From Hoplostethus atlanticus (taxonomy: Eukaryota; Chordata; Actinopteri; Trachichthyiformes; Trachichthyidae), in the NCBI GenBank assembly GCA_034670405.1, contig JAXDDX010000073.1, positions 62,001 through 126,000 on the forward strand: DNA of 64,000 nucleotides, read 5' to 3'. The notes beneath the pieces were generated by a model. It saw nothing but the letters and a program-made list of their open reading frames with translations, did not search any database and was not told the DNA's origin. Shown here piece by piece: positions 22,301 through 64,000 of the stretch (positions are counted from its first letter, which is position 1; every line of letters begins with the position of its first letter). The position numbers and the translations under genes were made by a program.

Positions 22301-25300
22301 ACACCGTGACAAGACGGATTATTAAGGTTAATTATCTTTCAGAGTCTGATGGCATGACAGCTCATTAAGGCATTATAACGGTGCGTAACATGCCCCCCCC
22401 TCTCTTTCTTCCTCTCCTGGCTCACATGTTTAAATTCAGTGCCCTCCATTCAGGGGCACCATCTAAGGCAGCACATGAGAAAATGAGCTGAGTTAAGATA
22501 TGGACATGACCAGACAAGCAGAATCAGGAAGTGAAACAAGCACGACTTCACCACTGAGCATGCAATACTTTCCCTCCAAGAGAGACGATTCTGTCGCACC
22601 TTTGACTTTGATGATTGTAGCAGCAACCCTCTTTTCTGCAGATAAAGGGAATGGATCGCAGCACTATTATCTAACGCTCGCTTGATTGAAAGGTTGAATT
22701 GTTCTGACTGACTATCCACAAAGTCAATTTCCCCTGTCATTGTGAACGGAGCAGCTCCGGACTGTAGATCGATGCGAGTTCGTAACATTAAAGCGGAGAC
22801 TTGACAAACTGATATGAACCGACTCTTGGTGGAGGCACGTGGATAGCGGAGCCAAAGAAAGGATGAGAGCCTAGTAGGGGGGGAAAAAAACATTTAAGAA
22901 AGACAAGAATCCGAGTTATCTGGATGGGAGGATTGCAAAATACCAAAATGTTAGAGACAAGGAAGGAAAGGAGAATCATCCTGTGAGTGAACTGATGATG
23001 ATAAATGAGACCAACAACAAAGCCTAGGTACCAATAGATTTCATTAAAAATAGAACAGTGTGAGATAAACCCCCTCTGTATTTTGTATGTGTTTTTTTTA
23101 CCACAGTGAGATGCTTTGGGTTTGAGCATGATTACTATGAATCATTGTTACATGTTGAATGAATAGTAAGGGGCTTGCATGCTGCTGCTGCTAACATGCT
23201 GCACGCACGACTTCAACAGTGACTGTAAGGCAAAGTCTATTATAGGAGACATAAAGCAGCTCCTTCTTTTTGGATCTATGCTAAAGTAGCTGTGTGCTCT
23301 GCGACTCTTCACTTTTGTTCTACATGTTTTATCACCCATAGCATAAATTTCATGTCAGTTTCCTGGCGCCGTGCTACTGTTTTTTTTCTGTAAGACATGC
23401 ACTTGACTAAAGCAGTGAGGTTTCCTCCCCCGTCAATCATACACTTGCCCCAGCCTGGCTGCTGGCTATGGATAGATGTTCAGTCATTTCTGAGATATAT
23501 AGTTTTCGATGTTCATGTATTTTTTATACATGTATCTATGACAAGCAGATAAACCATTTTGTGCTCTTTTGCTGAAATATGAGGTTCAGTGGCACTTACA
23601 TATGACAGACAGGCTACTATTCAAGAGTGTAAATGGATTCAGAATTTGATGGTATTTTCACTTCACGGCCTTTTAGTTTGTTAGGGAGTTTTCAGTTCAG
23701 TCATAAAGTCGTAAGAGTAAATAAGTCATAGGGAGTCATACCAGCATGTCTTAAAAATTAAAGGTTAACGAAACACTAAAGGCCCCCTTCATACCTGACA
23801 TTAAAGAGTTCTCCAGTATACACACATTGGATTATTCTTTCTCTCTGCAAAATTGCAGCACAGGTCACTTCCTCTTGCAACACTTACATCCTTTAAAACT
23901 GACAGTAAACACCTCACCGTGCTTGTTCCCCATCCAGTATCCTCGCAATCCTTTTTTCTGACAAGTATGTTACTATCCTGACTGCCTGTTTGATTTGCAT
24001 CTGTTTCCTGGTTCAAGCCACGTGTGAACGTTTATTTCTGTTTTATGTAATTTGCTTATGTGGATTGAAAAATCTACAGTTTGACTGCTTTTACACCTGG
24101 AGTTAACATGCATTATATACAGATCAAAAACACATGAAATCCAGGTGTAAGTGCACCGGCCGCTATGAAGGTCTGATCAGATAAACCACATGGTTGAAGA
24201 GGCGTTTGGTTGCACTGACGAGAAAGAATACACATGTGCATTTGTTCAGAATTGCAGCTTTCATCCGGGCTGCGCCGTGTTCCTCAATCATTAAACACGT
24301 TACAACATATGTTACAAGCATGACAAGTTTTAATCCCACTGATTCACTGTGCTTTTTTACAGTTGATGGAGTTCTCACAGTTTTGGCTATCTCATAGATC
24401 ACTTGAGAGTGAAATTTGAAATATGTTAGATTGCCTTTTTTCCAGCTTTCATTTCAACTTCAACACCCTCCCTTTCTTTTTTCTGATTGTTTTGTAGTGA
24501 GGTGAACCACTCCATTTACTTCCATTTACTTTTCTGCATGAATAAAGCTAGCGACTGTGGAGGAAAGGGCCTGATTGACCTGTTAACACCGACTGTTACT
24601 TTCCACACTGCAGCTATTTTCCTCTGCATTGTATGAGTGGAACGCCAGCAGCTTGTGGCAGCATCTTGGACCCACCTGCCTTCAAGTTACAGACTCGCTC
24701 CTCCCCTTCCTGTTATTCTTTCCTCTACAGTAAACTCTCTAGCCATGACTGGCTGCACCCAACCCTCATGGCTGCGGTTAAAACTGTTCCTCTGTGGGGG
24801 GTGCATTGGCTGAAAATGCATTCTCAGTACAGTATTCAATAGGAGTATCTCACAGCAGACAATATCTTAGTATGTAGATATTTGGACTTGTTAGCAGAAA
24901 AAGTGATAACAAAAAAGCTGATGAAATCATCCTCTTTGCAGGCGGTTGAAAAGCCACGTCTGCTGCTGAGGGGGGTGGGGTGGACTGTTATCTAACAATC
25001 TTTTATTCAATCAGCCAGGCTGCGTTTGTTTTGTACAATTTGTTGTGCTAAAATTAAATTACTTGCTTAGTACAACATATACCTGCATGCAAAATTGCTC
25101 ATATTCTTTCTTTCTTTCTTTCTACCAAATAAAATCTCTTCAGTACATCTGAATGAGATTTTAAGATGTGCAGTAGGTGCTACAGAAAACTTGAACACAG
25201 GGGCGGGGAAAGGTGGTTCACTAATGGATAGGATGTGAGTCCAGTTTCTAAGGTTTCAAAGGAAAAATAAATAAATGATCGCTACTCACTAATTGTGCTA

Positions 25301-28300
25301 CGGAGGTAAAGGGAACATTGACAGAAGAAAAGTCCACTCACTAAGTGGCACAACTCTAACCAGAGACGGGATAACTGAGTAGTGAAATCAGCTGGTTGGA
25401 GTGAAACCTGCCTGCTCCTGGCTCCTCTGTGGCCCGTGATTGGACACCGCCGCTGTACGTCCGCCATGTTGACAAGGCAGGGCTCAAACGAAGAGGGGAA
25501 GTCTGCCTCTCTCTGCTAGTTTGAATAAACTCACACACTTGTTCTAAAAGGGGAAGTGTTTGATACTCAAACAAAACAGACAATATCCTCACCCACCTGC
25601 TCCATCTCAGAGTATTGGTCGAGTTGCATTGCCCAGACTCGTCCGTGCGTCCCATCTAAACAACGCGTCTGCTTACCTGTTCACCATGTGACCAGTCATT
25701 AGCGAGGGGTGTGCCTTGATGAATAACCCTGCACTCTGCCCGCCAGAGCCTCCGCCTTTCAGCTGTCACTGCTCCCCTCTGCGTTGGGTACAATGCAGAC
25801 TGATAGGGAGATGATGAGCGGAAGAGGTGCTGACAGAGGAGAGCCATCTGTCCCTCATTAAAAGCCACCTGACTGAGGGGAGAGCCAGGTCACCACTGGA
25901 GACATGGAGGAGACCTCGTTCAGACATGCACACACACACACACACACATGCGTACACACTTTGAGAGAGAAACTTTCCTGAATCTCCCCCTGGGATGCGG
26001 GATCAGGCATGACTCCCAGTCTGCCACTGCAACTCCGAGCAAGCGAAGACTAATAAGAGTTGCTGCCTGCTTAGGGAGCTGCAATAGTGCATGTCAGGAG
26101 CCATGCGGCCATTTGTGAGATGTGTCAAAGGTCCCTGTGTAGTCCTACGTCTGATTTTCTTAAGGCAGCCTAGGCTTGATCTGCACCTTTTTAAAGCACC
26201 TCCGCTGGGATTTCTGTAGGTTTCCATTCAAACAACAGGCAGTGGTAGAAGCGAGCCTGCTCCTCCCTGTCTGTTGGAGCCCTGGAACAAGGAAGAAAGA
26301 CACCTATATACTATTCAAAGGTAACTGCTGCTGGTACAAACCAACCTATAAGCTCATGTTCGCCTACCTTCAGAAGATGTCGGGCTACCCATGTGAAAAT
26401 GTTGCTCTCCGTTGCTTGGATCTTGCGTTATTGCTTTATGCGTCACCTGCTCCTTCCTCCCTCCCCCTCCTTTCCACTCACACCGTCTATTTCCCAGGTC
26501 AGTGATTGGTAATTGGAGCTGTCTGACAGGAAGTGACAGCCTCTGTTATTGTTGTGCCCGGTTCTGTTCATGATGGGAAGGAGCGTGTTCATTGGTGATT
26601 TACATAAAGGCTCCCCCGGGGAAGGGAATGAGCAACCCGACACTTGATCATTTTTAATGGCCCAGTGTGTCCTTAGCGATAATCAGTCCAGAGAAATGAT
26701 TGGAGGAGGCAGGAGGACCGCTCCTGGAGCAGAACGGAGTGCCGAGAAATGACTTCGTTGACTGTAATTCTGTAGACCGTCACTTTTTAATTCCCAATAA
26801 AGCTGCACATTTCTCTAGCCGCTGTACGAGTCCTTCCTTTCAGATGACGGAGCGGATTTTCCCGGCATGTCCTCCATACAGAACACACACACACACACAC
26901 ACACAGACTGTGACCTTCTTCAAAGCATCCTCGTGGACCTAATGCAGCGATCACACGGTATAATTGTTCATCGTTGCTCTGCTCGGATGTTCATACCTGC
27001 AGCTGTAATGTTAATTCGATGTCCCTCTCATTTACCGGGGGCCAGTACCAAGACCTCCACAGTTGTTGACAGCCTTTCATGCTGGAGTTAATTGGTCTGG
27101 ATGACCCGTCAAATGAGCGTCCCCCCCCTGGAGGAGCTGAGGAGGTGATGGGAGGAGGCTTCAGAGGTTGATCATCACTGCTATTAATAGCACCGATAGC
27201 CCGTAGCCTGCAGCAAGCTGCAAGAGCAAATCCCACAATGCAACATAACTCATTCAATCCATCAGTTTGACCGAGGAATAGCACTGACATTCATTATTCA
27301 GCTTCGTCTTTTCTTCGCCCGAGGACAGTTCAACAATTTATATCAGTGAACGTTCACTGACATTCACTGACTGTCCCCCAAAAAAGTCAGTTTGCCCTGC
27401 ATCTTAATCTGCGCTAACTTTGATGTGCGTGTCTGTTGAGAATGAAATGAAATAGATGGAAAAGGTAGCAGAGATTTTCCAGCTTCAGATCAGTTATTAC
27501 TGCTACAGGAATTGAGTATATTTGAATTTCAACCAAGTCAGCCTCTGTTTTGTTACTAATAGGAGCAGTTCAAAGCTGCACATCTTTCTAAGAAAAAAAA
27601 TAGGGATTCATGGTTCTTTGGTCTCTAACTTTGGGTGAAAGTTGTTCACATAATGATTCTGAATGGTTCTCGGCCCGATGAATAATACATTTGACTTCTT
27701 AAGTAGTCTTTGTAGGATTTGACAAAGGTGTTAAGAATTTAATAAAACACAGCTTCTGTAATATCCACAAAGTATATATGGGGTAAGAAAAACATGGCGC
27801 GCTTTCATCTATTAGCAGGTTTAGTAGCAGAACGTCCGCATCGGAGAATCATTGATCCTTTACATCAAACAGCAGAATAAAAGGTCTGGCTGAACTTCCA
27901 TTTCCTCTGTGGCTGAGTGAAATGTTTTCCTCTGATAGGATGTGCCTTTGCATTTATCTCTCTCTACACGAGTCCATGAGAACTGTTTTACAGTAATGTA
28001 ACATGGTGCAGGGCACTGTAGAGACCCAATGGTTTTTATTGTGGGTCGACTGGAATGTGGGTTGAGCTCTGAGTCAGAGATATGGGAATTATTTCACTGT
28101 GATGTGGATTTCTGCCCCATTGATTTAGAAGCAATAAACTAGAACACGTCAAATGTTGCCAAAGTATTAAAACTTTTTTTTTTTAAACTCTACAAATGCA
28201 AAGCCCGGTTTATGAGGCAGGGATGTGAAGAGAATATCTACTTAGGTTAGGGCAAACAAGGTGATCTGTTATATTAGGTGTAGGTGATAGATGGTAGACA

Positions 28301-29396
28301 TTTTCTCCTCCATCTGTCCTCTCTGTCCTTCCAGAATCTCCTCTGTTCTGCTGTCTGGGACGTCGTACAGCACAGGCCTCCCCCAGGCTGCCTGTTCAAC
28401 AGACAACATCACTGACTCGGGTAATTGCCTCATATGCAGTGTTTAATTCCATTAAAGACTGACTGATTGACAGGATGAGCCAGTCATTCCACAGTGACTC
28501 ATCCTGCCCAAAAAATGATTGAGTAACAAACAGAGTGATTGGACTTGGTGGAGGACTGCTTGTGTGTGTGTGTTTGCGTGTGTGTGTGTGTGTCTGAATA
28601 AACTGTTGGCTTTGGGGAGAATGGAAAATGAATCGTGACAAGTGTAGAAAGTAGCCTGTCAAAATTCATACAGTTTAATCACATCACACTCAAATATCAA
28701 CATCAATCAATACCAATGGAATGGTTTTGATTCGTTCACATGGTTTTTTTGAGCAACGCTGGAGCCAACAAACATGTCAAGCCAACTAATAAAAAGCTCA
28801 CTCAAACAATCAAAAAGGCTCTGATGGGAATATCCAGTGAGACTTGAGCATAACTACACAGGGTTCCCACAAGACACCCACTGGTGCCGCAAGAAACTCA
28901 AGGCAAGCTTAACCTAAAACAAAGCTGATGGATTTTATTTAGATATTTTATTTGTACATATCCTCTAAACTGTAGACTTTCTTGAACACCCTTGCTAGGT
29001 CAAAGTGGTATTGAAGTTTTAAGTGTGAACTTCCACCAAGTGATGTTTGGCTTGCAAATGAAAATATGCATTTTGGAGATACAAAAAAAAAAATCATGTT
29101 TCACCCTGTTAAGCCTTGTATATAACTCAACACTTCCTAGCTAATGAGTTGCCAGCCAACAGGGAGCACCAGGCCTGATAGGAAACCAACCTCAAAATGG
29201 AGCATGAATAGACTGACGCCCATAACAGTGGAAAACTGACACCCATAACAAGAGAAAATGGAAAAGTTAAAAGTAGTTGCACCAGCTGTCTTTTTTATGG
29301 TATAAGATCAGTCTCTTCCTTGGCGCTTTGCCGTCTCTTTTCAAAGATGAATCACTGAGACAACCTGCCTGGTTATAGATTATAGATTATAGCTAA
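22301..29396. other. Intergenic DNA, no gene seen
   Basis: It holds short CA runs (about 25928-25948 and 26882-26905), a short TTTC run (about 25104-25123) and T-rich stretches. Open frames are short, overlap on both strands and lack splice or family support. Confidence 0.55.
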
Positions 29397-29870
29397 TTAA
29401 AGGTGCGATGTGTAGCAAATCAATACCACATTAATGTTGAGACTTTAGTATAATTCCCAGAAACAAACGAGAGCATTGCCAACTAGGTTAGCAGCCTCTG
29501 CCAGCCTCTGCACTTTTCACTGTTTCAATTTCAATCTGCTATTGAATTTGATTTACAGCACAAAGGGAGATTGCTTTATGGCACAAAACATGAAGAGGGC
29601 TGTTCTCCCAGCACAAACGGAGCTAAAGCTTTCAGAGTTTCTCACAACAGGCAGATGGCGGAACAGGCCAAATGACCGACGGAAAAATCCCTTCCGACAT
29701 GTTTATCCTCTTCAGTAAGAGAAACACCAGCACTAATAAAACCATTGAGATAGAGTCTGCTGAGCATCTTGACCACGGTCTCATTTGTTTACGGTAATTA
29801 TACCAAAGCATCACACTTAATTTGACAATGACATGTTGATGTTTATAAATGCTACATGCAGCACCTTTAA
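29397..29870. mobile_element. Foldback MITE with TTAAAGGTGC ends
   Basis: The left end TTAAAGGTGC (29397-29406) is mirrored by GCACCTTTAA at 29861-29870. A second shared block, TGTAGCA, continues the inverted similarity after a few mismatches. The interior has no transposase. A related single end (TTAAAGGTGCAG) occurs at about 35713. The TTAA at each end could be part of the termini or a target duplication. Confidence 0.6.
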
Positions 29871-30128
29871 AATGACACATTAAAGGCCTGCGGCACTATT
29901 TACACTGTCAGAGGGAAGTGTGTTTGCAGAAGGAGAGTTGAGTTGGTATTGAGATAATGTTGGAGCAGACAGTCCTCCCCTGACATAAAACACTCCCCTT
30001 CCTGGGGCTGACAGGCGGTGTGGCATCCCTCTGTGCCAGACTGCGAAATGATGACTGTCTCACAGATGTGCAGAGCCCCAGTCAGGGAGGAGGGGAAGGC
30101 GAAGGGGGAATGGAGGAGAGGTTTATTA

Positions 30129-30173
<45 letters not shown>

Positions 30174-31640
30174 GGCCAGGGTTGACTTGCCACTTGGGCT
30201 GCTTGTCAGGTACAGCTGCTACAGACTGTGTTGTTTGACTCACATCACATCTCCTTGATTCAAAGTCAATGGCAGCAGCAGCTGTTTGTCCCCAACACTC
30301 AGCACTGTTAGCAGAGACATGACAAACGTACCGAGCGCTGCAGAAACATCGAGGGCCGACGTCCTTTTAAGGTCAAAAAGTGCAAAATCTTTTTTCAAAT
30401 GAAACAAAAAAAATGAATTCTTTGGACAAGTGGCTGTCGAAACAAACAGAGAACGACGCTGTGACACAGAATAAAGTCCTTTCATAGAATAATACAGCTG
30501 GGTGGAGGTTTGCTAGGCTTGTGAGGTATCACATGCAAGAAGGAGGGAAATGTCTTTTTCATGCTTGGGAGGCCATGGCTCATTTCCCTAATGCAAATGA
30601 AAGCTGCAAGCAAAAAAAGGAAGGCAAATGCTGTTGGAAGGCTGACAGTGCTGTGTGGAAAATGTTGTGTGACTGGAGCTGGGACTAGCACAGTCCCTCA
30701 GTGTGTGCCACTGAAGGAGAGAGGGGGGGTCGGGTGGGGATTTCCTTTTCATAAGAGCTTTGGCATCCAAGGGGTTCTCTCGAAATGTGTGTGACTATAA
30801 GGGCTCTTGTATTTTCATATTTGGCTTTCATGTCACAAAGGCTTTAGTTTACGCAGACAGATACACATTGACACACACACACACACACACAAGTTGAAAG
30901 ACGACTTCAGATATGATGGCTAACGATTGTCTGACGGACTGTAAGTGGGAGTGGGAGAGGAGGAGAATAAGTGGAGCCTGTGGTTGTAGCCTGAGTATCT
31001 GCTGGGGATCTGTGGAGAGCTATAGCGAGGTCTAGTTTTTAAATAGAAATCTTTGGGTCTGACTATTGACACAGAAGCAGAGATGCTCAAACATGGCTAG
31101 AGGCTCAGATCCTCCAGGCTAAAAGCCAGAGAGAGGGCACTTGTAGGCACTCCGGATCCAAGAACTTCATGTAGCCAACTACCACCCTCTGGACAGTAGT
31201 TCTGGAAGTTATGTAAGCTCAAGTTATAAATATACTTTTTTTTTTTTTTTTTTTTTGCTGTGAGAGAGGAGGCCAGCTGTGAGTGAGGACAGAATTGGAG
31301 CACCTTGTTCCTTTTATATTTCATGCCCAAAGAGGTCCCAGTCCAGTGCCTATGATCTCCTACAGTAGACCCATTTCAGCCTCTGCATACTGTGGGGAGA
31401 TTGTGCTGCAGTAACCTTACACTCAGGATAAGGTGATGGAAGGGAAATCTGGAACACCGGTTTCCCTACTTGCATTTAGTTGGCTGATTCTTCCTCAGCC
31501 AAAGATGAATGGGCAAATTCATTAAACTTCTGCCCTTGCACCAATAAACCAATGATTTTTTTTGCTACATTGCACCATAACACTAATGTTTTAGGAAAAG
31601 CGTTTTTTTAAGACTTAATGTTGTATAGCCTATTTATAAT
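29871..31640. other. Intergenic DNA, no gene seen
   Basis: Contains the GA run, a short CA run (about 30869-30891) and a T18 run near 31238-31256. No exon or family-level repeat recognised. Confidence 0.5.
30132..30170. repeat. (GA)n microsatellite
   Basis: About 39 bp of GA dinucleotides within a purine-rich stretch. Confidence 0.95.
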
Positions 31641-31644
31641 AGCC

Positions 31645-31810
31645 TGGAAGGGCCAGGCTTAGGCTACCTAGGGGTTTGAGAGACCATCGTGTATCCAGAA
31701 GGTCTCAGGTGCAATGCCACCAGCAGCCATGTGTCCTTGAGCAAGACACTGAAAGTCTACCTGCTCACTCATTGTAAGACACTCTGCAGAAAAGCATTGC
31801 ACTTGTTTCT
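31645..31810 (+). mobile_element. tRNA-derived SINE fragment
   Basis: The stretch carries a tRNA-like head (GGTTTGAGAGACCATCGTG, then a degenerate B box GGTCTCAGGTGCAATGCC). Next comes the body phrase TGTGTCCTTGAGCAAGACAC, common in fish tRNA SINEs, with the weakly conserved end TTGTAAGACACTCTGC. Diverged, not polymerase III competent by eye. Confidence 0.65.
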
Positions 31811-32324
31811 GACTATGAGTGTGAAGGTCTCCAACTACTAGTGCTTAAAGTCGCAAGGAAACTGCATTTTAATGGTGTCTTCCAGTTGAAACAGGATGTT
31901 AGAGCAGGACATAATGCAGGTAGGGACTGTGCAGAAGTGGGCGTGTTGGACCATAACAAACATGGAAAGTGACTCAGTGTTTTGCTCATAATCTTAAATC
32001 CCAGATTCTTCAAAATGAGTGAGCGTAACTATGGTGATTTAGGAAAAGGAAACAGGGTTTTTGTTGATGAACAACCCAAAAATGCTCCGTTACATGTTGC
32101 CATTCATGTCAGTTTGAAAGTTGTCAAGTTGCAGAGTTTATATGATGGGAGGGGCAGAGGGGGGATTGTTGAAAAATCTGTAATGGTATTATTGGTAGGA
32201 CTTTTTATGTCTGCCGGTATGCTATTATATGTAGTTTTCACAGGATGTAAAAGTAATGGGATTTTGATATGAAAATTACAATTATATATATATATATATG
32301 TATTCATTTGGGATATCCATGTGC

Positions 32325-32460
32325 CATGGAGGGCTGGGAGTCTGCATGTTTTCATTCCTACAGCAGCTGATGTCACTCCTTAACACACCTTCAACCAGAG
32401 AGGAGGAACTAATCAGTCTTTGGTAGGAATGAAAACCTGCATACTCTCGGCACATGCCCG
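32325..32460. mobile_element. MITE with ends around GCAGGTTTTCATTCC
   Basis: The 23-nt arms 32339-32361 and 32423-32445 are inverted copies with 21 of 23 matches (core TTTTCATTCCTAC / GTAGGAATGAAAA). GGAGGGCTGGGAG lies outside the left arm. It resembles a common fish non-autonomous DNA transposon and ends about 630 bp upstream of the atp2a3 start codon. Confidence 0.65.
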
Positions 32461-32467
32461 TCGGTGT

Positions 32468-32565
32468 TTTACAGTGTCCTTGAGCAAGGCATTTTTTTAT
32501 CCCTACCAGCTCCAGGGGCGCCGCGGTGTGTAGCTGACCCTGCACTCTGCAGCTCCCTGAAAGGA
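32468..32565 (+). mobile_element. SINE body fragment
   Basis: Contains AGTGTCCTTGAGCAAGGCA and CCAGCTCCAGGGGCGC, phrases typical of the body of fish tRNA-derived SINEs. The tRNA-like head is missing. The left boundary directly meets the MITE. Confidence 0.5.

Positions 32566-64000
<31,435 letters not shown>

Noticed and set aside
24080..24155. Inverted ACACCTGGA / TCCAGGTGT pair as a MITE
   Set aside because: The arms are short (about 9-10 nt) and I could not find termini or a target duplication; kept only as a weak observation.

Overview
This is eukaryotic, almost certainly teleost fish, genomic DNA. The evidence is spliced vertebrate genes with GT-AG introns, very long CA/GT microsatellites, and fossils of fish-type transposons (L2-like and RTE-like LINEs, tRNA-derived SINEs, hAT, piggyBac and mariner-type MITEs, a Gmr1-like LTR element). 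There are no bacterial-style genes, no CRISPR array and no rRNA. Only about 3 percent of the window is host coding sequence.

Layout. (1) 37-1961, + strand: the last two coding exons of an upstream gene, then a 3' UTR of about 2.5-2.7 kb with candidate poly(A) signals at 4431 and 4609. The protein tail was not recognised from sequence. The human neighbourhood (ZZEF1 directly upstream of ATP2A3, same orientation) makes zzef1 the likely identity. (2) About 4.6-32.5 kb: intergenic DNA with a decayed RTE-like LINE (13.9-15.1 kb), a complete but mutated 6.15-kb LTR retrotransposon on the minus strand (16150-22300), and several foldback elements and microsatellites. (3) 33088-63636, + strand: the first ten coding exons (residues 1-429) of a sarco/endoplasmic reticulum Ca2+ ATPase, best assigned to atp2a3 (SERCA3). 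The gene continues past the right edge. Its large introns carry piggyBac-, mariner- and hAT-type MITEs, two L2-like LINE fossils, SINEs, and some of the longest dinucleotide and homopolymer runs in the window.

The most unusual structure is the LTR element. Its integrase lies upstream of reverse transcriptase, the Ty1/copia-like order, although the domains are Ty3/gypsy-like. This is the known but uncommon Gmr1 arrangement. Its LTRs are 497 bp each and differ at about 10 positions. Its reading frame is broken at several points and one catalytic Asp of the RT is Val, so this copy should be inactive.

The ATPase exons join in frame to give canonical SERCA numbering (TGE 181-183, F256, E309, D351), which strongly supports the model. 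I found no convincing undescribed multi-gene system. The items most worth following up are the Gmr1-like element, a Trp-to-Leu change at SERCA position 77, a weak donor after exon 10, and a large potential hairpin between opposed GT and CA tracts in intron 5.
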